From Neocallimastix lanati (nom. inval.) (Eukaryota; Neocallimastigomycota; Neocallimastigomycetes; Neocallimastigales; Neocallimastigaceae), in assembly GCA_016946835.1 (NCBI GenBank), contig JACVTC010000329.1, positions 1 to 44,559 on the forward strand: a stretch of DNA of 44,559 nucleotides, read 5' to 3'. Position numbers and translations under genes: made by a program. Below the pieces are notes generated by a model. The model saw only the letters and a list, made by a program, of their open reading frames with translations, did not search any database and was not told the origin of the DNA. Of the stretch, positions 18,242 to 28,900 are shown piece by piece (the first letter of the stretch is position 1; each line of letters starts with the position of its first letter).

Positions 18242-18323
18242 CGTCAGCTGCAGGGTTTGAACCTGCGCGGGCAAAGCCCACCAGATTTCAAGTCTGACTC
18301 CTTAACCACTCGGACAAACTGAC
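18242..18323 (-). tRNA. tRNA-Ser (UGA)
   Basis: 82 nt with the long variable arm typical of Ser tRNAs. Acceptor GTCAGTT/AGCTGAC, anticodon loop CTTGAAA giving TGA, T arm GCAGG-TTCAAAC-CCTGC, discriminator G as expected for eukaryotic Ser. No oligo-T run separates it from tRNA-Cys, so the two are probably made as one dicistronic Pol III transcript. Confidence 0.95.
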
Positions 18324-18326
18324 TAC

Positions 18327-18345
18327 TTCCATTGTTCCAATGGAA
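18327..18345. other. palindrome just upstream of tRNA-Ser
   Basis: TTCCATTG and CAATGGAA with a TTC spacer form a perfect 8-bp inverted repeat, 4-22 bases before the tRNA-Ser 5' end. That is the region where TFIIIB binds and transcription starts. Function unknown. Confidence 0.5.
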
Positions 18346-18357
18346 TTTTTTCTTACT

Positions 18358-18400
<43 letters not shown>

Positions 18401-18402
<2 letters not shown>

Positions 18403-19021
18403 TCAAAGTTTTGTGATAATTTGGTCTTAACGATTAGGTCAAGATGCCAAATTATAGTAATTTATTAATATATAACTTAAATTTACTCTTATTTAAAACA
18501 TATTGTTATTAGTAAATTTTATGAATAAGTTTTTTATTTAAAATATAAATTTTATTTAATCTTAATAATATTTTATTACATTATTATTTTATATAATTAT
18601 TACTATAATTTAAATTACAATAATCCTACAAAGGATTAATCAAAAGATTTAAACATGTATTTATATAAAATAATTAATTATTAAAATATTAATTATTAAT
18701 ATGAATATGTAATAGTATTAATATAAGTTTGATATTGATAAAAGTAAGATAGTAATATAAATATTTAATATAAATAAAATATAAGAATATAATATGTAGA
18801 AATTAATTTAATATGACAATCACGTGTTTACATTATTTAATATATATTAATTTCAATATGTTAATAATATTTAGTAATTAGTTGGCCTAGACTAATTCCT
18901 AAATATTTTAATAAAGTTAATTTAATAATAATTATTATATTATTATTTTTTAATATTGAAATTCAAATAACTGAATTATTGAAATTGAAATTGAAATTAA
19001 AATTCAGTTATTATCTTAACA
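18401..19021 (-). repeat. solo S-family LTR
   Basis: 621 bp reading TGTCAAAG to TTAACA, homologous to 6654-7332. T runs flank both sides, compatible with a short duplication but not diagnostic. It sits 77 bp upstream of tRNA-Ser, so both outer 5' flanks of the tRNA cluster carry LTR insertions. Confidence 0.85.
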
Positions 19022-19690
19022 TTTTTTTTTTTTTTTTTTTTTATTTTTGTTTGTTTTTTTACTTATTATTAAAATATTAATGTGAATAAAAGATTTTTTT
19101 TTTGCTTTTTGTTTTAATTAATTTACTAATTATTCTAATATTTAAAATTATTTAAGAAATTAATATTTACTACTACCAAATATAATTGAAAAGGACTTTT
19201 TTTTTTTTGGAATCAAATTAATTTAAGGATTAGATTGTAAATAAAATTAATTTTTAAACTATTAATCTTAAAAAAAAAATAATTTTTATTTAGATAATTA
19301 CTTTTTTTTTTTTAACAAATTAATTCAAGGATTAGATTGTAAATAAAATTAATTTTAAACTATTAATATTATCTTAAAAAAAAAAAAAGTAATTATCTAA
19401 ATAAAATTTATTTTCTATTAACATTTTATTTTATTAAGTAATAAGAATAGGATATATATTATTTCCCTTTAAAAATAAAAAAAAAAAAAAAAAAAAAAAA
19501 GAATTAATATCCAAAAAAGTAAAAGTAAAAGTAAAATAAAAATAATAAAAAAAAAAAACTAAAAACAAAAAGAGAAAAGGTAGTTTATAAATAAAAAAAA
19601 AATAATAATAAAAAAAAGGAAGAAAGAGTAGTTAATAAATAAATAAATAAATAAAATGAAATAAAAATTAAAATTAAGAAAAAAGAAGAA
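19022..19690. other. homopolymer-rich spacer with duplicated/inverted block
   Basis: It contains a direct duplication of about 50 bp (AAGGATTAGATTGTAAATAA near 19222 and 19325). It also contains an inverted pair, AGATAATTAC plus a T run (19292-19310) and an A run plus GTAATTATCT (19380-19399). No gene is present. Confidence 0.55.
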
Positions 19691-19696
19691 GGAACA

Positions 19697-19762
19697 TTTT
19701 GAAAATGAACCGAAAGCTAATTCATCTGTAATCAATTACTCTACCACTGAGCTAACAACCCT
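19697..19762 (-). pseudogene. tRNA-Cys pseudogene
   Basis: It aligns with the tRNA-Cys gene at 18156-18227: AACCGAAAGCTAATTCATC against AACCGAAGACCTATTGATC, then CAATTACTCTACCACTGAGC against CAATTGCTCTACCGCTGAGC. The acceptor stem and T arm no longer pair, and the anticodon region is changed (TGTAA for TGCAG). Confidence 0.8.
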
Positions 19763-19769
19763 TTCAATA

Positions 19770-19805
19770 ATGAAGCGATAACTGTAAGGCTTAAAACCTG
19801 CAATC
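19770..19805 (-). pseudogene. tRNA-Ser pseudogene fragment
   Basis: It follows the Cys pseudogene with the same order and spacing as the functional pair. GCGATAACTGTAAGGCTTAA matches CGTCAGCTGCAGGGTTTGAA, then ACCTGCAATCC matches ACCTGCGCGGG. Only the 3' part of the tRNA is recognisable. Confidence 0.7.
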
Positions 19806-20485
19806 CAATACTTTAGTTTTCCCTCTTTTTCTTACAACTTTATTTTTTTTATAATATTCTTTTAATATTTTCTTAAGTTTAAATAAGTAATTTAAAATAG
19901 TTTAGAATAGATAATTAAATTTTTTGAATTATTATTAAAAATAATAATAGTATTTTCCATATCTACCCTAATACCGCGCTTTTATTTCATTTATGTTATT
20001 AATAATGAATAATTATAATCATTTTTTATGTTAAAAATTTATTCTTATCTTGATTAAAATACATTACTATTAAATGTAACATACAAAGTATAAAAGAAGA
20101 ATTATTGAATTTATATTATATTCATTATGTTCTTTGTAAAGTTATTATGTGTATATGTGTATTTAAGTATCGAATTATTAATATATACTTATTGTGAAAT
20201 AATTATATATTAATAATTCGATATTATTTTATTTATTATAAACTACTATCCTTATTCTTTTTAATTATAATTAATTATTATTAATTTCTTTATTTAATTA
20301 ACATTATTTTTAGTTAGATAGTTTTTATAAATAATTGATTAGTAAGTTAATATTATATTAATTAAATGGGCATCCAATGATAGAAATTATTATTATGTTT
20401 AAATAATTCATGTAATTGAATATATAACGCACCAACGTTACTATTAATGTAATTTATATTAATAAAATTTATTTTATAATTAAAA

Positions 20486-20527
<42 letters not shown>

Positions 20528-20768
20528 AGAAATAAATAAGTTAATTAATAAATTATATATTCTTAGTATAAACCCAGTCTAATATTAACGAGTAGAGTGA
20601 ATAGTGCTGTGTTATATTCTTAAAGATAGAACTAGAATTATTTATTATAGAATATTAAAAGTTTTTTCAAGTACAACTCAAAGGTTTCAATCTTACTTAA
20701 GATATTTACTTATTTTTCGTTGTTTTAATTAGCCGTAAACTTATCTTTTACAATATACATTTATTTAA
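19806..20768. other. AT-rich spacer, possible relic leader at right
   Basis: No gene. It contains a 20-bp perfect inverted repeat (20168-20223), an A run of about 38 bases (20488-20526), and at 20551-20620 a segment homologous in inverse orientation to about 23083-23150. Confidence 0.45.
20168..20223. repeat. perfect 20-bp inverted repeat
   Basis: Arms at 20168-20187 and 20204-20223 with a 16-base spacer. Each arm contains TCGAATTATTAATATA or its complement. It could form a cruciform or mark the ends of a tiny element. Confidence 0.7.
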
Positions 20769-21747
20769 TGTTAAGGTTCGGAGAGAGGGAAAAATAAAAA
20801 TAAGTATTAATATAAACAATAAAGAAAATAAATAAACAAGATAACTTTTTAAAATTTTATTTTTATAAGTCTTTTATTAAATTTTTTTTTATTTTAAAAA
20901 TTACAATATTAAAAATTACAATATTAAAAATTACAGTATTAAAATTACAATTTTTTTACTGTTATTTATATTTTTTTCTTAAAATAATAGAAATGGTAAA
21001 GCCATTTCTTTGTATAATAAAAATTAATTATTAAATATTTTATATTATTTTTTTATTATTAATATAATTATTATTTAACTTATAATAAATAATACTTATA
21101 TATTAATCTATTACTAATTATTTATTACTAATCTACTTAATTATATATTTTAAAAGACAATTTTTTTATTTTACAGAAGTTAATTCTGTGGTTTAGTAAT
21201 ATTTATTTAATCCTAAAGTTTAATTTTACTAAGTTTAGAAAAATAATATTATTTAAATTGTTAATATAAAATTTATAGTCATTTCATCAAATTTATAATA
21301 TAATATTTATAATAAAACATATAATAATAATATAACTATTTTCTTTTATGTTTAATTTTTTATTAGTAATCATTAATACAATTTTTTTAATTTGGAATTT
21401 TCCAAAGAAATAATTAATATTGATAAGTTTAATATTAATAAAAGAAATATTGATAAGATTTTGATAAACTATAAAGAAAATTGATAAAATAAACTATATA
21501 ATATTGATAAGGATTTTAATAATAATAAAATATAGATAAGAATAATAAAGGTAGCATAGATAAGGAATTAATATTAAATATACTTTTTTAAATAGTATAA
21601 TTTAATTTGTACTAATTAGGAATATAGATTAATTTATTAGAATATAGAAAGTTCCAAAAGAATAAAGAATCAAATAATTTGTTTAAGGGTTAAATAAATC
21701 ATTTACGATGCATAACCAAAAGAACATTATTTGGGCATTCTTTATCA
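20769..21747 (-). repeat. solo LTR G, related to element 1 LTR
   Basis: 979 bp reading TGTTAAGGTTCGGAGAG to CATTCTTTATCA. The start matches element 1's LTR (TGTTAAGGTTTTAGAG) and the end matches LTR A. A minus-strand TATAAATA lies near 20965-20972. No duplication of flanks is seen. Three bases separate its end from the next LTR. Confidence 0.75.
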
Positions 21748-21750
21748 AAA

Positions 21751-22335
21751 TGTAATAATTTCTATAAATTATAGAAATTATTATTTATAATTAATATTAA
21801 CTAAACTATTAATATTAAAAAAATTAATACAAAAATTAAAATAAAAATAAGAATTTAATACTTATCTTTAAAATAGAGTTTATTATAAGAAAATATAATA
21901 GACCTTGAATATGAAAAGAGAAAATAAAATATGTTTTTTTTTTAAAAGAACTTTATTAATCTATTTAATTATTAAATATTTTATTATTTTTTTTTTTGAT
22001 AATTTTTAAAATAACTATTTTATATTAATTGAAATCTTAATGTCGTTTATTGTTATTATATTTTTCTTAAAATAATAACTCTTGATTTTCTAAAGACGAA
22101 AATCAACAGCTATTTATATTTTTACAAAAATAAATGTATTTTTCTAATCTTAACAATGATTCTTTCCAGAAAAAGATTAGAAGAAAAAACTGGAAAGATT
22201 TTTGATCAATAATCTATACTTATTGATCATCGTGTTATTAAATAAAACCAATTATAATTAATCGGAAAAACTTTAATAACCGATTTTAATAATTAAAAGA
22301 ATTAAAAAGAAAAAAGGATAAAAAAGAGAAGGATA
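21751..22335 (-). repeat. F-family LTR copy 2
   Basis: It begins TGTAATAATTTCTAT on the plus strand like copy 4 (32419). It has a minus-strand TATAAATA (22111-22118) followed by a perfect 9-bp hairpin, TTGATTTTC with GAAAATCAA (22082-22106). It runs tail-to-tail into copy 3, so its far end is approximate. Confidence 0.65.
22144..22285 (-). other. conserved inverted-repeat block of F LTR, copy 2
   Basis: CTAATCTT at 22144-22151 is complementary to AAGATTAG in the loop of the TTTCCAG/CTGGAAA stem. Next come GATCAATAA/TTATTGATC and GTTATTAAA/TTTAATAAC, then CCGATT. Pairings match copies 1, 3 and 4, with different bases. Confidence 0.6.
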
Positions 22336-22926
22336 AAATTATTCTGTATTTTATAATGTATTCTGTATTTTATAATGTATTCTGTATTTTATTAACTATT
22401 TAATTTTATATTTTTAATATAAGGATAAATTATATGATCGAAATATCTTTTATTATTTTATTCTTTTATTTTCGATCATTAGATTAGATTAGAAAATCGG
22501 TTAATTAAGATTTTTTCCAATTACTTTTTAGAAGTAATCGGTTTTACTTAATTAATGCGATGATCGATATGGATAGAATATCGATCGAAAACTTATCTAG
22601 GTTTTTCTATCTAATCTTTTCCTAGATAAGAGATTTGTTAAGATTAGAAAACCCTTTCTTATTTAACCTTATTTTCATAAAAAAATATAAATAAGGCTCT
22701 TGAGTTCTCTTTGAGAAATCAAGAGTTATTATTATAAAAAATATAGTTATAATAGTAACAATTTTATATTTTTAACTTTAATAAATTAATAAAAATATTT
22801 TATTCAAAAACATATTTTTAAAATTAAAAAAAATTTATTTTATTTTATTTTCTCAACTTAATGAATTAGTTGTTAAGTTGTAGTTAATAATTCTATTTTG
22901 AGTTAGTTCTTAATAGAATTATTACA
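22336..22926 (+). repeat. F-family LTR copy 3
   Basis: Nearly identical to copy 1 but lacking about 90 bp near 22823. It ends in ATTATTACA, the mirror of the TGTAATAAT start of copies 2 and 4. TATAAATA is at 22686-22693, the leader hairpin at 22697-22725, and the inverted-repeat block at 22495-22647. Confidence 0.7.
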
Positions 22927-24361
22927 CAAATTTTCATGTAAAAGGTACGTTTATTATTAACTAAAATAACGAATAATAACTAAACCTAAAGGCTAAGATA
23001 ACTTAACACCTCTCTATACGAGTTGTTAATAATAAACACTATATTAATCAGTTCAACAACTATTACTTCTTAATTACACTAGAATATAGCGCAGCACTTT
23101 ATAACTCTATTTGTTATCAGTTGCTGGGCTTACACTGCGTAATATATTTTATTTAATAATTATATTTTATTTATTAATATTAATATTTATAATAACAATT
23201 TACGTTAATAGTAACGCTAGTGCGTTACAGTTACAAGTTCAATTATTATTTATACATGTCAATAATATTATGATTGGTAAATAATTTAATTTATCTTAAT
23301 TTACTAATCACTAAATAAAATATATTTAAATAAGTATTTAACTATATACTTAATTATAAAATAATAAAATTTAATGTACAAAAATAACAAAAGATTTTAT
23401 TTGATTAGCCGAAATTGCTAGCTGTTTAGAGATACGATACGTAACCAAAGAACTATCATTGGATAGGCTTGAAGTTACCATGTATCTGTTACATTGGTAC
23501 AAGATCTGAAGATTTTATTAATAAAATAATATATTCTAATAATAAGGAAAAATTTAAAATATTATTCTCTAATTCTAAACCTAAATTAATTAATAAACTA
23601 CTCTAATTTTAGTCTAAACTATCCTAATCTAAAAGAATCTAAACTAAGTTAAAATAACTTAAACTAATATCTTAATCTAAACTATTCTAATCTAAACTAA
23701 ACAATTTCTCTAAATCTAATACTATTTCTATAAAATGTTTAATACAACTAATCTATTACTAAACTAATTTTATACTATACTTATCTTAATATTATACACT
23801 AAACACAAAAAACTATTAATTAAACACTTTTAAAACATTAAATTTAGGAAAAAACTATTTAATAAATTTTAATTTATTTTAAACTATTTAATTTATTATT
23901 TAACTTTTAGAAAATATTAAAAAAATAATATAATAATAAAGTCGTAAGAAAAAAAGGGAGAGAACAAAAGTATTGTGTTACTTTGTTCTTTTTTATACTA
24001 ATAAAATATTTATTTGATTGGATTAAAAATAAAAATAAAAAAAAAATAATAATAAAAATTTAATAATAAAAATTTAATAAAAAAAATTTAATAATAAAAA
24101 TATAGTAATAAAAATATAATAAACTTAAATTTTCTAAATTATTAAAATATTATATAAAAATTTTACAATATTAAATAATATAATTAATACATGATTTTTT
24201 AATACATCTAATTATTTTTATTTAACTTTATAATATTCTATAATTAATATTTTAATATTCAATTTTTTATTATTTATTTATAATTGTTAATGATATTTTT
24301 TACTTTAATACTTTCTTTAAATAGTTTAATTTTTCTTTATTTAATTGTACCGTAACAACAT
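22927..24361. other. AT-rich stretch with retroelement-leader relics, no gene seen
   Basis: The segment around 23083-23150 is homologous in inverse orientation to 20551-20620. A less AT-rich stretch (23405-23510) may be the remains of another leader. CTAAACTATTCTAATCTAAA simple repeats fill 23570-23800. No protein frame is seen. Confidence 0.4.
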
Positions 24362-24903
24362 TGATACGATATTATTAAAAGTATCAGTGTTCGGTTGAGC
24401 AAGTTGTTTGATTATAAAATAATATATTCTAACAGAAGAATATAATAATAAACACACACTAATAAAATATATAGTAAACAATAATAATTCTTTTGTCGTA
24501 TTTTAATTTTATAATTTTATTTTATATTTAAATATTAATCAATATATTTTATTATTTTAGTTATATTAATACATATTAAATTCTACTAAATTTTATATTA
24601 GTTAATTCCTCTGAATAACTAATTATTTTCTTTATAACTATAATTATAATAATATTAAGTTTTCTCTCCTTAATATTAACTTTTTAGTTAGCTCTCTAAC
24701 TTCCTTCTTAATTTATTATTTATTTTCTTCATTTTATATTTCATTATTTCTCTTAACTCTATTCTATTGGTTAGTTTATCTTATTTAATTTTATTAATAC
24801 TTATTAATTGTACAAACTCATTTATTTACATGTATTAAATTATTTATCTATTATTTAAATTATTTTTATAGTTATTTCTATATTATTTGTAAGTGTCGTA
24901 TCA
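24362..24903 (-). repeat. element 2 3' LTR
   Basis: 542 bp reading TGATACGATATT to GTCGTATCA on the plus strand, homologous to 31876-32415. Confidence 0.9.
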
Positions 24904-24916
24904 AGACGCCCCTGCT
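24904..24916 (-). promoter_or_regulatory. element 2 polypurine-type tract
   Basis: The minus strand reads GCAGGGGCGTCT directly before the LTR start TGATACG. It is equivalent to GGGGCATCT of the other elements. Confidence 0.6.
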
Positions 24917-25067
24917 TTGAGTAGACTTCGTCCCTTGAAGTCCCTATTTTATATATAATTTCTCTAAAAAAAATATTATTCTAAAAAAAAATTAAAATAT
25001 TATATTTATTCTAGTTTAATTTAATTGGCTAATATCTAAAAATCATAGTTATTATGTATGAATATTA

Positions 25068-25117
<50 letters not shown>

Positions 25118-25872
25118 TTGAAATCTAAATTTTGAAATGTAAATATTATTTTTTTGTACTAACTTATCATTATATATTTGTATATCTATATTATTATTTA
25201 TTGTATATACCTCTGTCTATATTATATATTGTATATATATATATTTATATATTTATATTATATTATTGTATTTTATTGTAGTATGCTTGTCATTATATAT
25301 ATTTTATTATGATCAATTCCTTAGTATTTATCGTATCATATTATATGTACAATTTTATTATGAATTTAATTATATTTAATTATTGTGAGTGAAAATTATT
25401 ATTTATTATATTTATATTCCTTAACATTGTGTGTTGTACCTGTAATAATACTACCTTATATATTATTGATTATATATAAATATTATTCATTATACGTCGT
25501 TGTTTGTATTATTATATATTGCTCTTAATATTTTATATTATATATATATTATTTTTTTTTTTTTGTATGATAATATTATCTTATACTTATGTTATTCTTA
25601 TTATATATTGTATATATGTTATTTCTTATGTGTATTACTATTTAATCATATATGATTTTACTATTCTTATTATATTTATATATATTTTATTACATATATA
25701 TTACTATTTATGTTATATTTATGCTATATTATTATACTATTCCTATTATATTGTATATATGAAATTATGTTATATATATATATATCTTTTATATCTGTGT
25801 TATTACTGTGTTATATATATTTATATATCTGTTTTTATTTTAAACTATTTTGTCATTATGTAATACTTATTT

Positions 25873-25921
<49 letters not shown>

Positions 25922-25970
25922 ATAGATTTTTGAAATGTAAATTAAAATGTAATTTTTATTATTATAACTA
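24917..25970. other. element 2 long 3' untranslated region
   Basis: About 1.05 kb between the pol stop and the 3' LTR, against about 20 bp in elements 1, 3 and 4. It has two T runs of about 35 and 40 bases (25075-25112, 25877-25917) and TATATTA-type simple sequence. No envelope-like or other sense-strand frame is seen. The plus-strand frame at 25504-25863 is Tyr/Ile low-complexity and not credible. Confidence 0.6.
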
Positions 25971-28900
25971 TTACTTTTCATCTTCGTCACCATCTAAATT
26001 TATTTCCGTGAAATAAGGAACAATATTTTTTACATGAATGTTTCTTTCCGCAATTTCTCCAGAAATAGGATCTCGTACTGTGACCGTGTTCAATTCCTTT
26101 TTGACAATTTGAAGAGGTCCAGAAAAATATGGATCCAACTTTCTTCTATTAAATACTTTAACAAGTACTAGATCTCCTGGTTTATAGGAACTCTTCATTC
26201 TTTTGATTTGTTTTCTTCTATCCTCCCAGAGTTTATTAGCAGTATCGATATTCTTAATAGCTTCTTTGATCCATTTGTCGTGGGTAATAAATTTGGGTAG
26301 CCAATATTCTTCTAATGTTTCTTGAGGATTTTTCTTTTCAATATTAATAGTTAGTTCAAATGGTTGGAGATCTCTTCTACCGTACAGGAGTTCAAAGCTA
26401 CTGAACTTAGTTACTTCGTTTTTACAAGTTCTGAGAGCCCAAAGAGCACTTGGTAATGTTTCATCCCAGTCCGTTATTGTTTCTCCCAATAATCGTAAGT
26501 ATTTACTTATTTCCCTGTTTCTATTTTCTACTTCACCATTTGAAGCTGGGTGATAAGTAGAAATATAATGAACATAAACGTCATGGAGGTCCAAGAAGGC
26601 CTTGGTTTTGTCTGCAATAAATTGTGGACCATTATCTGTTGTTAGGATTTCCGGGATTCCATGTCTAGCGAATACTGATTTTAGGAATTTTATTACTTCT
26701 TCCGATTCTGAAGATTTGAGTGCTTCAGCCTCTACCCATTTAGTAAGGTAATCTACTAATACTATAATAAATTTATTAGAATTTCTTGTGACAGGTAGCG
26801 GACCTATAAGATCCAACCCAACTCTTGAAAAAGGGTATCCGGGCTTCGTAGCTATGTCTTCGGTAAACTGGTTTAGCTGTTGAGGTCTATAAAACTGACA
26901 TCTATGACAACATTTAACGAAAAGGTAAACATCTCTTTTCATATTTTTCCAATAGTAATCACGTTTCAATCTATTATACGTTTTATAGGTGCCTTCATGG
27001 CCAATGTAGTGTGCTTCTCCTATCAATTTTATTTGTTCCTCTTTATTTTTAATAATTTTTCTCAGGTGATCTCCTTGTTTATAATATTCAATACCATCTA
27101 TTAATATAATTTTCTTATTTATGAATCTTTCCATAAAATTATTTATATTATTATCATCATCAATATTAACATTTAAATTATTATTTTGAATTAAATATAT
27201 AGTTTCTTTCTTTGATATATCTTCGACCTTGATTTTATCTTCTTTATCTTCTGCTTTTGTTGAGTTCTTTTCAATAGTGGTCATTCTGGATAGGGCGTCT
27301 GCAATAACGTTCTTCTTCCCTTCCCGATATAGGACTTTAACTTTCAAAATAGATAATTCAGTAATCCATTTGAGATGTCTACTACTCATTTGTTCTTTAT
27401 TTGCGAAGATACTTACAAGAGGTTTGTGGTCAGTATACACTATAGTTATAAAGGAGTTACCAGTAATATAAGGTTTGAATTTCCTAACGCAATGATATAC
27501 AGCTTTACCCTCAAGATCAGTAATACTATAGTTCAATTCCGATGACGATAAAGTTCTACTCTCAAAGTAAATAGGAACTTCTTTGGAGTCATCATTAAGT
27601 TGTAACAATACACCTCCAAGTCCGTCTTTAGATGCATCAGTACGTATAATGAAAGCCTTAGTAAAATCTGGCGGTGTTAATATTGGCGAAATTGTAAGCC
27701 TCCTTTTTAATTCAATAAATGCTTCTGTGCACGAGTTAGTCCAAATAAAGGGCACATCTTTTTTTAACAAGGCATATAGAGGGTTGGCAATATTGGCAAA
27801 CTGGAAAATGAATTTTCTGTAATAACCTACAACCCCAAGGAATGATTTAAGTTGAGTGGTGTTCTTTGGAGTATCCCAATTTAAAATGACTTTAATTTTG
27901 TCAGGAATAGGTGATATACCTCTAGTGGAAAGGATATGACCTAGAAGTTTCACTTCCTCTTTGAAAAATTCGCATTTTTCAATGTTAATTTTTAATCCAT
28001 TATTCTGAAGAATTTGAAAAACTTTGTTTAAATGAAGAATGTGTTCCTCTAAAGAGTTGGAAAAAATAATTAGATCGTCAATATACACAAACAAACATTC
28101 CCCAATTAAGTCGAAGAAAATCCGGTTCATTTCGCGTTGAAATGTAGCCGGTGCATTGCACAAACCAAATGGCATTACACAAAATTTGTAGTTGCCAAAC
28201 ATGGTTGTAAAAGTAGTTTTGTCTGTATCATCAGGGTGCATCGGGACTTGGTGATATCCTGAGAATAGGTCAATCGTGGATAAAAATTTTGCATTACTTC
28301 CAATGAATGTTAAAATATCGTCAATCAAAGGTAGGGAATAAGAATCCTTAATAGTTATATTATTTAAAGCTCTGAAGTCCACGCACATTCGCCAATCCCC
28401 ATTTTTCTTTGGGACTAATACCACAGGAAAAGCCCACGATGAACCAGAAGGTATAATTAATTTATTTTTAATTAAATTTATTAAAATGCTTTTTAACGCT
28501 TTTGTTTGTGATTTAGATAATCTGTAGGATTTCAATTTTATTGGAGAGGACCCTGGAATTAGTTCAATTTTGTGAGGAAATAATTTTGATTTTCCTAAAT
28601 CATCCGTCTTGATTGCAATAACATTTATATATTTATGGAATAAGTCTTTTATTTCAGTTTTTATTTTTACTGGAGCAGATGATATAATATTATTAATTAG
28701 ATTTTCTTTAAAATTAATGTTTTCATTATTATTATTAGTTTCTTGGTTTTTTGATATAGTAACTGTTAATAGAAGGGATTCTTCTTTTGGGAATTTATGT
28801 TCTTCATTAGGTTTTAAATCTTGGTGAGTACTAGTAGGACTGATATCATAAAATAAATCAGATAATTTAATATAATTATTATTTTCATCTATATAATATA

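Noticed and set aside
25504-25863. 119-codon hydrophobic frame (+), considered as an envelope-like or membrane protein
   Set aside because: Opposite strand to element 2 and made of TAT/ATT simple sequence.
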